Source: an uncultured Lachnospiraceae bacterium (GTDB taxonomy: Bacteria > Bacillota > Clostridia > Lachnospirales > Lachnospiraceae). From it: a DNA stretch of 7,440 nt. The notes below the pieces were generated by a model. The model worked only from the letters and a program-made list of their open reading frames with translations, made no database searches and was not told where the DNA came from. The stretch's first letter is position 1. Each line of letters opens with the position of its first letter. This document shows, one piece after another, positions 1 through 7,180 of this stretch. A program made the translations under genes and the position numbers. Where the stretch lies: assembly GCA_946406305.1 (NCBI GenBank), contig CAMJKC010000080.1, positions 1 through 7,440 on the forward strand. The letters run 5' to 3'.

Positions 1-1
1 A

Positions 2-2887
2 GATTTAACAATTTACGAGTTACAACATATTAAGACGAAAGCAAAAATTTTATTATATGAGACAGATGATGATAACAAAGTTTTTAATATATGTTTTAAG
101 ACACCTGTTGAGAACGATAAAGGGACACCTCATATTTTAGAACATTCTGTATTGTGTGGTTCAAGGAAGTATGACATAAAAGACCCTTTTGTTGAATTGG
201 CAAAGAGCTCTATGAATACTTTTTTAAATGCGATGACATTTCCAGATAAAACTTGTTATCCCGTTGCATCTACTAATTTAAAAGATTTTGAAAATCTTAT
301 GGATGTATATTTAGATGCAGTATTTTTCCCAAATATTTATAAAAATAAAAAAATATTTATGCAAGAAGGATGGCACTATGAGATAGATGATGAAAATTCA
401 AAACTCGCTCTAAATGGTGTAGTCTTAAATGAGATGAGAGGTGCTTTTTCTGACCCACAAGAAATACTTGAGTCGTCTATATTAAAAACGCTTTATGCAG
501 GGACTAATTATATGTATGAATATGGAGGAGAACCAAGTAGCATTAAAGACTTAAGTTATGAAGAATTTTTAAATTTTCATAGAAAGTATTATTCTCCTAC
601 AAATTCTGTCATATCTCTCTATGGAGATTTAGATTTTAATAAAGAGCTTAAATATATAGATGAAGAGTATTTGTCAAAATTTGAATTTGATAAAAATAAT
701 GTAGTTGATATAAATAGTTATTTGTTTGAAGACTATGTAAAAGAAGTTGATAAGAAATTGGATGTAAAAATCTATGACAGGTATTTTAATCAAAGTAAAA
801 AAGATGAAAATATATGTTCATATAATTTTAAATTACCAAAAGAGAAAGAAAGTTTAAAAATGGTAGTCCTTTCTATTTTAGACTATATACTTTTTGTAGA
901 AGAGGGCTCTATAATAAAAGATAAAATCATAAATAAAAAAATAGCAGAGTCTGTGAGCACAATTACTGAATTTGGTCTTACGAGAGGTTTTTATAGTGTA
1001 GTTTTATACAATATGGATTTAGATAAAATATCTTTATTTTTAGATTTAATAAAAAAAGAAATAAATAAAATAATAGAAGAGGGGATAGAAATAGATAAAT
1101 TAAAAGCAGGTATAAACACTATATATTTTAGTTATATAGACAATGATACAAATTATCCAAAGGGTTTAAAATACATATTGTCAAATCTCAATTCATATAT
1201 ATATGATGGAGAAATAGATACATTTTTAAAATATAAAAAAGAATTTGACTACATTAGTTCAGTTGATTTAAATGATAAAAATAATATTTTTTATAAAACT
1301 TTAAGAGAAACATTTTTAGACAATGATGAAAAAAATTTTGTCAGAGTTTTGCCAAAGGCAGATTATTTTGAAAAAATACTCGATTTAGAAAACAAAAAAC
1401 TCATTAGTATAAAAGAGTCTTTAACTCCTGATTCATTGAATAAGATGATAAAAGAGACAAAAGAGTTAAAAGAATATCAGAATAAATTGGATGAAGAAGA
1501 AGCGATAAAATCACTTCCAAAATTAAGTATAGCTGACATAGAAAAAAATAAAAAAATAATAGACTATGAAGTTTTAGATAACATTATATATACAAAAGCG
1601 AAAATAAATGACCTCGTATATATAGGAGTGAATTTCCAAATAGATGTTAAAACAGATTTAGAAAAGTATATGGTTGCAGTTTTATCGCAACTCCTCACAA
1701 AAGTTGATACAAAGAATTATGATTATAAAAAGCTGAATGAAGAAATAGACAAAAACACAGGTCTCTTTTCTCCAACTATTGTGGCATACGGTAATAAAAA
1801 CATTTTTAAATTTACTATAAAAACTTTAGCAAGTAATATAGATAAAACTTATGATATTTTATATGAAGTATTGTTTAATTCAATTTTTGACTATAACAGA
1901 GTAAAAACTATTTTAAGTGATGTAAAAATTTCATCAAATATGTCGATTGTTTCAAGTGGGCACATCACTGCACTTAATAGAGCTATGATGAATTTTAATA
2001 ATGAAGCTGAGTGTATAGAAAAAATGTCATTAAGTGGAATATCTTTTAATATGTTTATAAATGATATTGTGAATAATTACGATGAGTATAAAGAGACATT
2101 TATTGAAGTGCTATATAAAGTATATAAGAGTTTTATTTCTGGGAGAGATGTTTTATTTAATGTGTGTATGTCTGAAGATTATATTGAAAGTTTTAAAAAT
2201 AGCACAAAAGAATTTATAAATAGAATTGGTGATATTAAAAAAGAAGAAAAAACTTATGATGATTTTATCACTTTAGATAAATATAAAAGGACTACAAATA
2301 GCGAAGCATTTTTTATAAATAGTGATGTTAATTTTGTTGCGAGAGCTGGGGTGTTTGAAAAAGAGAAATACAGTGGCATTCTTCTTCTCATAAGGACTAT
2401 AATGAACTACGAATACTTATGGAAAAATATAAGAGTGCTTGGCGGTGCATATGGTATGTCTATGAAAGTAGATAGAAATGGGAATATGGGCTTCACTACT
2501 TTTAGAGACCCGAATCTCAAAAACAGCGATAAGGTTTTTTTGGGAATTAGCGAATATATAAAAAATATAAATATAGATAAAAGGACAATAGAGAATTATA
2601 AAATAGGAACTATAGCGAATATTGACAACCCTGTAAGCAATTTAATTAGAAGTGAAAGAAATTTTGATTATTATTTAGAGAATAAAACAAATGAATATGT
2701 GAATCAAATTAGAAGAGATATAATAGAAAGTAAACTCAGTGATATAAAAGAAATGGCAAAAATAGTTGATGATGTAATTTCAAAAAATGAAATATGTAGC
2801 CTTGTTGGACTTAGAAGTAGAGAAGAAGCAAAAGAGTATTATAAAAATGTAAAGGATTTGACAAGTGATGAATATAAATCAGTTTAA
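2..2887 (+). CDS. M16C family zinc metallopeptidase (PreP/falcilysin-like), 5' partial
   Basis: The reading frame is open from the window edge, so the first in-frame ATG or TTG codons are internal and the true start lies upstream. About 961 residues are visible. Given the usual family length of roughly 970-990, probably only 10-30 are missing. Numbering from the first visible codon, the inverted zinc motif HILEH is at 44-48: H44 and H48 are ligands and E47 is the catalytic base. The distal ligand is E144 in NEMRGAFSDP. The spacing of about 100 residues fits PreP (M16C) rather than M16A/B, where it is about 80. The C-terminal half carries RVLGGAYG, with R811 and Y817 matching the Arg/Tyr pair that completes the PreP active site. 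The family clamps around unstructured peptides and degrades them. No signal peptide can be judged, so a cytosolic peptide-scavenging role is inference. The end overlaps era by 20-23 bases, which suggests co-transcription. Confidence 0.93.
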   Translation, partial: DLTIYELQHIKTKAKILLYETDDDNKVFNICFKTPVENDKGTPHILEHSVLCGSRKYDIKDPFVELAKSSMNTFLNAMTFPDKTCYPVASTNLKDFENLMDVYLDAVFFPNIYKNKKIFMQEGWHYEIDDENSKLALNGVVLNEMRGAFSDPQEILESSILKTLYAGTNYMYEYGGEPSSIKDLSYEEFLNFHRKYYSPTNSVISLYGDLDFNKELKYIDEEYLSKFEFDKNNVVDINSYLFEDYVKEVDKKLDVKIYDRYFNQSKKDENICSYNFKLPKEKESLKMVVLSILDYILFVEEGSIIKDKIINKKIAESVSTITEFGLTRGFYSVVLYNMDLDKISLFLDLIKKEINKIIEEGIEIDKLKAGINTIYFSYIDNDTNYPKGLKYILSNLNSYIYDGEIDTFLKYKKEFDYISSVDLNDKNNIFYKTLRETFLDNDEKNFVRVLPKADYFEKILDLENKKLISIKESLTPDSLNKMIKETKELKEYQNKLDEEEAIKSLPKLSIADIEKNKKIIDYEVLDNIIYTKAKINDLVYIGVNFQIDVKTDLEKYMVAVLSQLLTKVDTKNYDYKKLNEEIDKNTGLFSPTIVAYGNKNIFKFTIKTLASNIDKTYDILYEVLFNSIFDYNRVKTILSDVKISSNMSIVSSGHITALNRAMMNFNNEAECIEKMSLSGISFNMFINDIVNNYDEYKETFIEVLYKVYKSFISGRDVLFNVCMSEDYIESFKNSTKEFINRIGDIKKEEKTYDDFITLDKYKRTTNSEAFFINSDVNFVARAGVFEKEKYSGILLLIRTIMNYEYLWKNIRVLGGAYGMSMKVDRNGNMGFTTFRDPNLKNSDKVFLGISEYIKNINIDKRTIENYKIGTIANIDNPVSNLIRSERNFDYYLENKTNEYVNQIRRDIIESKLSDIKEMAKIVDDVISKNEICSLVGLRSREEAKEYYKNVKDLTSDEYKSV
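2851..2856 (+). promoter_or_regulatory. Ribosome binding site of era, inside the upstream gene
   Basis: AAAGGA lies within the last codons of the peptidase gene. It is 8 bases from a GTG at 2865 and 11 bases from the ATG that immediately follows at 2868. The tandem GTG-ATG leaves the exact start ambiguous by one residue. The overlap makes translational coupling likely. Confidence 0.5.
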
Positions 2888-3779
2888 ATCGGGCTTTGTC
2901 ACTATTGTAGGGCAACCTAATGCAGGGAAGTCATCATTATTAAATAGAGTTGTGGGAGAAAACATTGCTATAACTTCAAGAAAGCCACAAACTACAAGAA
3001 AGAACTTAAAAGGGATACTAACAGATGATGATAGTCAAATTATTTTTGTTGATACGCCAGGTATTCACAGAGGAAAAAATAAACTTGATGAATATATGGA
3101 ATTATCTATAAAGAAGGCATTAGAAGATATAGATTTGATTTTATATATTTTAGACATAAAAAATACAAATTATGATATAATAAAAAAAGATTTTGATAAA
3201 ATAAAAAGGTATAAGCATCCTAAGATATTGATATTAAATAAAATAGATTTGGAAGATAAAAAATCAGAAAGCGAATTTTTAGAAATATATGGCTTAGAAT
3301 ATATAAAAGAAATTTTTAATGATGTAATCATGTTATCGGCACTTAAAGATAAAAATACCGACGAACTCATAACTAAAATAAAAAAATATTTGCCATATGG
3401 ACCTATGTATTTTGGTGAGGATAACATAACTGATGAGCCTATAAGAAATATTATTGCTGAATATATAAGACAACAGTGTTTATATAAATTAAAAGATGAA
3501 GTGCCACACAGTATTACAGTACTTGTAGATAAAATGATTGAAAAAAAAGAGATAACACATATTTATGCAACTATTATATGTGAAAAAGATACACAAAAGG
3601 GTATAATTATAGGAAAGGCAGGAAGTATGTTAAAAAATATAGGAACTGCTTCAAGGATTAATATAGAAAGATTATTGAGTCAAAAAGTTAATTTAAAATT
3701 ATATGTGACAGTAAAAAATAATTGGAGAAATGAAGCTACAAATCTTGTAAATTATGGTTTTAATAAGAAAAGAATATAA
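2868..3779 (+). CDS. era: GTPase Era
   Basis: Era is a GTPase that binds the 3' end of 16S rRNA and aids 30S subunit maturation in the cytoplasm. The 303 residues (304 from the GTG at 2865) match the family norm of about 300. The GTPase motifs are in order: G1 GQPNAGKS at 15-22, the G2 region ITSRKPQTTR, G3 DTPG at 62-65 followed by IH, G4 NKID at 124-127, and G5 SAL at 157-159. The C-terminal KH domain is intact, with PHSITVLV and the RNA-binding GKAG loop at 249-252, then a conserved NWRNEA segment near the end. G1 has Gln where Arg is usual (GRPN), a mild variation outside the catalytic GKS. The gene starts inside the peptidase gene and is followed 12 bases later by recO, a common clostridial order. 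Identification is secure; only the start (GTG 2865 or ATG 2868) is uncertain. Confidence 0.97.
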   Translation: MNINQFKSGFVTIVGQPNAGKSSLLNRVVGENIAITSRKPQTTRKNLKGILTDDDSQIIFVDTPGIHRGKNKLDEYMELSIKKALEDIDLILYILDIKNTNYDIIKKDFDKIKRYKHPKILILNKIDLEDKKSESEFLEIYGLEYIKEIFNDVIMLSALKDKNTDELITKIKKYLPYGPMYFGEDNITDEPIRNIIAEYIRQQCLYKLKDEVPHSITVLVDKMIEKKEITHIYATIICEKDTQKGIIIGKAGSMLKNIGTASRINIERLLSQKVNLKLYVTVKNNWRNEATNLVNYGFNKKRI

Positions 3780-3791
3780 AGGTTTATCAAG

Positions 3792-4448
3792 ATGGATACA
3801 AAAAATAAAACGGCTATAACAAAAGGCATAATAATAAATGATGAAGATAAAAATGAATATGACAAACTTATCACAATTTTGACAAGTGATTTTGGAAAGA
3901 TATATGTGTATTCATTTGGTGTGAAGAGGCAGAAGTCTGTAAATATTTCAAAGACAAACCTATTTACATATGGAAATTTTGAGATTAAAATAGTAAAAGG
4001 TAAGTATAATCTTGTGGCAGTTGATGTAATAAATAACTTTTTTGATTTGTCAAAAGATATAGATAATATTTATATATCGAGTTATTTTTTAGAAGTCTTA
4101 AATTATTTTTCTTTTGAAAACATAGATGGTAGTGAGTTAATTGATATAACTGTAAATGCATTTAATGCCCTTATAAAAAACAAAATGGATAAGGGGCTTA
4201 TAATGAGAGTTTTTGAACTTAGAATATTGAAAGAAGAAGGAATATTTTTTTTAAGTGACAATTTGCCACAAAGCACAAAAGAGACAGTAAAATGGACTTG
4301 GGATTATGTCATAAGTAAAAAAAGTAATGAAATATTTAATTTTAATTTGAAAGAAGAATATAAAATGGAATTTATAAAATTAGTAGATTATCACTTTAAA
4401 AAAAATGTAGATAAAAAATTTAAAACACTTGAAATGATTACTGTATAA
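3792..4448 (+). CDS. recO: DNA repair protein RecO, short form without zinc finger
   Basis: RecO loads RecA onto SSB-coated single-stranded DNA together with RecR in the RecF pathway. The N-terminal segment (about 1-80) fits the RecO OB fold: AITKGIIINDEDKNEYDKL, then TSDFGKIYVYSFGVKR, where Gly and the basic residues are typical. The helical core contains FELRILKEEGI at 141-151, and the C-terminus DKKFKTLEMI matches the family ending DRKFKSLEFL. The protein is 218 residues, against roughly 240-260 for most Firmicute homologues. The difference falls after residue 150: the usual CxxC...CxxC zinc-finger insertion is gone, and only about ten residues separate the two conserved helices. There is no cysteine anywhere in the protein. 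The ribosome binding site AAAGG at 3778-3782 overlaps the era stop codon and lies 9 bases from the ATG, consistent with an era-recO operon. Confidence 0.88.
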   Translation: MDTKNKTAITKGIIINDEDKNEYDKLITILTSDFGKIYVYSFGVKRQKSVNISKTNLFTYGNFEIKIVKGKYNLVAVDVINNFFDLSKDIDNIYISSYFLEVLNYFSFENIDGSELIDITVNAFNALIKNKMDKGLIMRVFELRILKEEGIFFLSDNLPQSTKETVKWTWDYVISKKSNEIFNFNLKEEYKMEFIKLVDYHFKKNVDKKFKTLEMITV

Positions 4449-4531
4449 GTGAGTAGTGGTAAGTGTATTATCGTAAGGGCGAGCGCATTGTAGTAAAGGC
4501 GATGGCATTATCGTAGTGGCGGCACATTATC

Positions 4532-4554
4532 GTAGGGGCGAGCACTGCGAGCCC
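4532..4554 (+). repeat. 23-bp repeat, copy 1
   Basis: GTA followed by GGGGCGAGCACTGCGAGCCC, identical to the copy at 4599-4621. Internally the hexamer GCGAGC occurs twice, separated by ACT. The outer GGGC and GCCC could pair into a short stem, but the rest is not a clean hairpin. Confidence 0.8.
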
Positions 4555-4569
4555 ACATTGAGCAGTCAG

Positions 4570-4598
4570 TTGCAAAGGTAAGTCTTAAGATATAAACT
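4570..4598 (+). promoter_or_regulatory. Possible weak promoter for the carboxypeptidase gene
   Basis: TTGCAA at 4570-4575 and TAAACT at 4593-4598 are separated by 17 bases, each matching the -35/-10 consensus at four of six positions. The alternative -10 TATAAA (4591-4596) would leave a 15-base spacer. This is the only AT-rich patch between the two exact repeat copies. It is a weak candidate with no supporting evidence beyond spacing and position. Confidence 0.25.
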
Positions 4599-4621
4599 GT
4601 AGGGGCGAGCACTGCGAGCCC
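4599..4621 (+). repeat. 23-bp repeat, copy 2, abutting the vanY leader
   Basis: An exact second copy of the 23-bp element at 4532-4554, 67 bases downstream of it. It ends three bases before the AAGGAG ribosome binding site (4624-4629) of the carboxypeptidase gene, so it would lie in that gene's leader if transcription starts upstream. Confidence 0.8.
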
Positions 4622-4636
4622 GTAAGGAGTGTATTT

Positions 4637-5389
4637 ATGAAAAGAATAATTAAATGTAAAAATGTAATTTTTTTTCTATGTAGTGTATTTTGTGTTTTTA
4701 ATATAAATTATGCTTCAAATATAATAGGAGCTGATAAAATAAATACAGAAAAAAAAGGACCTGGTTTTGAAATTGCAAAAGAAAAAAAAATTATATCGTC
4801 AAATCATAATTTAGAAAATCCTTTTTTGATACTTGTAAATAGTTCTAACCCTATAGATGTGAATTTTGTTCCACCTCTTAAAGAGGTGAGAGGTGGACTT
4901 ATGATGCACGAGAGTGTTGCAAGAATAGTAAACAAAATGATTAAGGATGCAAAAAAAGAAGATATAAATCTTGTTGTTTTATCTGCATATAGGAGTGCTG
5001 AAAGACAGGCACAGTTATTTGAAGGGAAAGTGAAAGCAAATGTGGAAAAGGGGATGGACCTTTTAACTGCAACTGTGGAGGCTGCGAAAATTAATCCACT
5101 TCCAGGGACGAGTGAACACCAAACAGGTCTTTGTATGGATATAGTAGATAAATCAAACTTAAAACTTGACTATGAAAATGAAAATACCTTAGGGTATAAG
5201 TGGCTATTAGAACACTGTGCAGAATATGGTTTTATATTAAGGTATCCAAAAGATAAAACAGAGATTACAGGAATAATATATGAGCCTTGGCATTTTAGAT
5301 ATGTTGGAGTTGATATTGCAAAAACAATAATGGAAAATAAATTAACTCTTGAAGAGTATATTGATATAGTGTCAAAAGCGAAAAAGTAA
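4637..5389 (+). CDS. Secreted VanY-type D-alanyl-D-alanine carboxypeptidase (peptidase M15B)
   Basis: This enzyme is predicted to remove the terminal D-Ala from peptidoglycan stem peptides outside the cell membrane. Residues 1 to about 26 look like a signal peptide: a basic start MKRIIKCK, a hydrophobic core VIFFLCSVFCVF, and a likely cut near INYAS. There is no proper lipobox, so the protein is secreted or held by the uncleaved segment. After a short linker the M15B domain shows LSAYRSAERQ, then PGTSEHQTGLCMDI with zinc ligands H161 and D168, then EPWHFRYVG with catalytic E216 and zinc ligand H219. All key residues are present. At 250 residues it is a normal single-domain length. AAGGAG at 4624-4629, 7 bases before the ATG, supports the start. 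No vanR/vanS or other resistance genes lie alongside, so a housekeeping cell-wall role is more likely than glycopeptide resistance (inference). Confidence 0.92.
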   Translation: MKRIIKCKNVIFFLCSVFCVFNINYASNIIGADKINTEKKGPGFEIAKEKKIISSNHNLENPFLILVNSSNPIDVNFVPPLKEVRGGLMMHESVARIVNKMIKDAKKEDINLVVLSAYRSAERQAQLFEGKVKANVEKGMDLLTATVEAAKINPLPGTSEHQTGLCMDIVDKSNLKLDYENENTLGYKWLLEHCAEYGFILRYPKDKTEITGIIYEPWHFRYVGVDIAKTIMENKLTLEEYIDIVSKAKK

Positions 5390-5414
5390 TAAAATTAAAA
5401 ATAAAAACTATTAT

Positions 5415-5421
5415 GGAGGAG
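5415..5421 (+). promoter_or_regulatory. Ribosome binding site that sets the start of the scaffold gene
   Basis: GGAGGAG lies 6 bases before the ATG at 5428. In-frame ATGs at 5413 and 5422 overlap or immediately follow this site and have no comparable Shine-Dalgarno sequence of their own. The ATG at 5428 is therefore the better start. Confidence 0.75.
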
Positions 5422-5427
5422 ATGTCT

Positions 5428-6120
5428 ATGGTTTATTCGCATGAAGTTAATTGTATGTGTAAAGTAAAGCAAGGTGTGAATCATGGGGCTGCACCTATAC
5501 CTGAAGAAGGTAAATGGGTAAGTCCAAAAGAGATAAAAGATATAAGTGGATTTACACATGGTATAGGGTGGTGTGCTCCACAGCAAGGAGCTTGCAAACT
5601 TACTCTCAATGTAAAAAATGGAGTTATTGAAGAAGCTCTTGTAGAAACTATTGGTTGCAGTGGAATGACACACTCGGCAGCTATGGCAAGTGAAATATTG
5701 CCAGGACTTACAATACTTGAGGCACTTAATACTGACCTCGTGTGTGATGCAATAAACACTGCTATGAGAGAGTTATTTTTACAAATAGTATATGGTAGGA
5801 CACAGTCTGCTTTTTCTGATGGTGGACTTGCAATAGGTGGTGCACTTGAAGACCTTGGAAAAGGTATGAGGTCGCAAGTAGGAACTATGTATGGGACGAA
5901 GGAAAAAGGCCCAAGGTATCTTGAAATGGCAGAAGGCTATGTGACTGGAATAGCACTTGATGAGAATGACGAAATAATAGGCTATCAATATGTCTCTCTT
6001 GGCAAGATGACTGACTTTATAAAAAAAGGTGACGATCCAAATACTGCATACGAAAAAGCAAAAGGTGAATATGGAAGAATAAAAGATGCAGCAAAAATTA
6101 TTGATCCAAGAAAGGAGTAG
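5428..6120 (+). CDS. NifU-N-like iron-sulfur cluster scaffold homologue, partner of the GGGtGRT protein
   Basis: A cytosolic protein of 230 residues (235 if the ATG at 5413 is used) of the family usually annotated as iron-sulfur cluster assembly scaffold protein. The NifU/IscU-like core is visible: GACKLTLNVKNGVIEEALVE with C56, then TIGCSGMTHSAAMASEI with C77, which parallels the FGCGAAIASSS region of IscU. The canonical third ligand (the HCS motif) is absent. Instead C106 lies in DLVCDAINTAM, and the matching later region reads GRTQSAFSDGG. Further cysteines are C9, C11 and C49. The N-terminal segment through PIPEEGKWV and the C-terminal 100 residues ending IIDPRKE are specific to this family and absent from ordinary IscU. 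No cysteine desulfurase gene is in view. The gene ends 3 bases before its partner, whose ribosome binding site it contains, so the two are almost certainly co-translated. A role in Fe-S or metal handling is inferred from homology only. Confidence 0.85.
   Translation: MVYSHEVNCMCKVKQGVNHGAAPIPEEGKWVSPKEIKDISGFTHGIGWCAPQQGACKLTLNVKNGVIEEALVETIGCSGMTHSAAMASEILPGLTILEALNTDLVCDAINTAMRELFLQIVYGRTQSAFSDGGLAIGGALEDLGKGMRSQVGTMYGTKEKGPRYLEMAEGYVTGIALDENDEIIGYQYVSLGKMTDFIKKGDDPNTAYEKAKGEYGRIKDAAKIIDPRKE
6111..6117 (+). promoter_or_regulatory. Ribosome binding site of the GGGtGRT gene, inside the scaffold gene
   Basis: AAAGGAG forms the last sense codons (Lys-Glu) of the scaffold gene and lies 6 bases before the ATG at 6124. 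The stop codon and next start are only 3 bases apart, a classic translational-coupling layout. Confidence 0.75.
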
Positions 6121-6123
6121 GTT

Positions 6124-7128
6124 ATGGCAATTACATTTGAAGGTTATGATAGAAAAATAAAAAAAATTAATTCTGTTTTAAATGAATATGGTATTAAAGA
6201 TATAGATGAGGCAAAAAAAATATGTGATGACATAGGAGTAGACGTATATAGCATTGTAAAAAATATACAAACTATTTGTTTTGAAAATGCAGCATATGCT
6301 TACATTGCTGGGGCTGCTATAGCAATAAAACAAAAATCAAAAAATGCAGAAGAGGTTGCAAAAAATATAGGTATAGGACTTCAAAGTTTTTGTATAGACG
6401 GTTCAGTTGCAGAAAACAGAAAAGTAGGTATTGGGCATGGAAATTTGGCAGCAATGTTATTGTCAGAAGAAACAGAGTGTTTTGCATTTTTGGCAGGGCA
6501 TGAGAGTTTTGCTGCAGCAGAAGGAGCGATAGGTATAGTAAATAATGCAAATAAGGTAAGAAAAAAACCTTTAAGAGTTATTTTAAATGGACTTGGAAAA
6601 GATGCTGCCAAAATAATATCAAGGATAAATGGTTTTACTTATGTAGAAACTTTATATGACCATTTTAAATCAGAGCTTAAAGTTTTAAAAGAAATTGCAT
6701 ATTCTAATTCGGATAGAGCTAAAGTAAAATGTTATGGTGCAGATGATGTTATAGAAGGTGTTGCCATAATGCACAAAGAAAATGTAGATATATCTATAAC
6801 AGGTAACAGCACAAATCCTACAAGATTTCAACATCCAGTAGCAGGTTGTTATAAGAAAGAATGTATAGAGGAAGGAAAAAAATATTTTTCAGTTGCGAGT
6901 GGTGGTGGAACAGGGAGGACACTTCATCCTGATAATATGGCGGCAGGTCCTGCAAGTTATGGAATGACAGATACAATGGGAAGGATGCATAGTGATGCAC
7001 AATTTGCAGGTAGTAGTTCTGTGCCAGCTCATGTAGATATGATGGGATTCATAGGCGCAGGAAATAATCCTATGGTTGGAATGACAGTTGCAGTTGCAGT
7101 AGCTATTAACGAGAAATTAAATGGTTAA
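6124..7128 (+). CDS. GGGtGRT family protein (function unknown)
   Basis: The 334-residue protein carries the signature GGGTGRT at 260-266 that names this Pfam family, followed by the very conserved-looking LHPDNMAAGPASYGMTDTMG. I recognise the family but know of no demonstrated activity. Visible features are an Ala/Gly-rich segment (AAYAYIAGAAIAI), GIGHGNLAAMLLSEETECFAFLAGHES in the middle, ITGNSTNPTRFQHP, the pair C242 and C247 in GCYKKEC just before the signature, and a Gly/Met/Ala-rich end (MMGFIGAGNNPMVGMTVAVAVA). The many His, Cys, Ser and Thr residues around Gly-rich turns suggest an enzyme with a nucleotide, phosphate or metal site. The signature is not a Walker A motif (no GK[ST]). There is no signal peptide, and the hydrophobic stretches are too short and Ala/Gly-rich to be confident membrane spans. 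It is coupled to the Fe-S scaffold gene, so a client or partner of that protein is the simplest hypothesis. Confidence 0.9.
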   Translation: MAITFEGYDRKIKKINSVLNEYGIKDIDEAKKICDDIGVDVYSIVKNIQTICFENAAYAYIAGAAIAIKQKSKNAEEVAKNIGIGLQSFCIDGSVAENRKVGIGHGNLAAMLLSEETECFAFLAGHESFAAAEGAIGIVNNANKVRKKPLRVILNGLGKDAAKIISRINGFTYVETLYDHFKSELKVLKEIAYSNSDRAKVKCYGADDVIEGVAIMHKENVDISITGNSTNPTRFQHPVAGCYKKECIEEGKKYFSVASGGGTGRTLHPDNMAAGPASYGMTDTMGRMHSDAQFAGSSSVPAHVDMMGFIGAGNNPMVGMTVAVAVAINEKLNG

Positions 7129-7180
7129 ATAGAATTTGTTAAAATTGTGTAAAAAATATATATAATAAATGTGTCCTATA

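Larger units (their letters stand above)
4465..4621. repeat. G+C-rich degenerate repeat array between recO and vanY
   Basis: This stretch is visibly richer in G+C than everything around it. ATTATCGTA occurs three times (4467-4475, 4507-4515, 4526-4534), with a decayed version, ATTGTAGTA, at 4487-4495. The ATT starts are spaced 20, 20 and 19 bases apart. Each unit continues into a variant of GGGGCGAGC: AGGGCGAGC, AAGGCGATG, GTGGCGGC and GGGGCGAGC. The last full unit is extended by ACTGCGAGCCC, and that extended form recurs at 4599-4621. No open reading frame of note, tRNA-like fold or poly-T terminator was seen. It resembles an interspersed intergenic repeat family that has partly expanded in tandem. 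Its function is unknown. Confidence 0.75.

Noticed and set aside
152..160. A TTG at 152 as the start of the first gene
   Set aside because: The frame stays open to base 2 and encodes family-conserved sequence, including the essential HILEH zinc motif, before 152. That codon is an internal Leu.
3170..3427. Reverse-strand open frame inside era, and similar reverse frames within the scaffold and GGGtGRT genes
   Set aside because: They are antisense to well-supported genes, show no recognisable family features, and have low-complexity or odd composition typical of shadow frames.
4465..4621. CRISPR array or structured RNA gene
   Set aside because: The units are degenerate, about 20 bp apart, and have no unique spacers of regular length. 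The 23-bp copies do not form a stable hairpin, and no tRNA-like or riboswitch-like architecture was seen.
4637..5389. Glycopeptide-resistance gene cluster
   Set aside because: VanY-type enzymes are common housekeeping carboxypeptidases, and no vanH/A/X or vanR/S genes accompany it in the window.
5361..5396. Promoter between the carboxypeptidase and scaffold genes
   Set aside because: TTGATA at 5361-5366 has no -10-like hexamer at 16-18 bases. The nearest candidates (TAATAA, TAAAAT) are 21 or more bases away.
5413..5427. ATG at 5413 as start of the scaffold gene
   Set aside because: It overlaps GGAGGAG, which is ideally placed for the ATG at 5428. The extra MEEMS residues merely translate the ribosome binding site.
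7129..7180. A rho-independent terminator after the GGGtGRT gene
   Set aside because: Only an A/T-only 5-bp pairing (AATTT/AAATT) is present, with no G+C stem followed by a T run.
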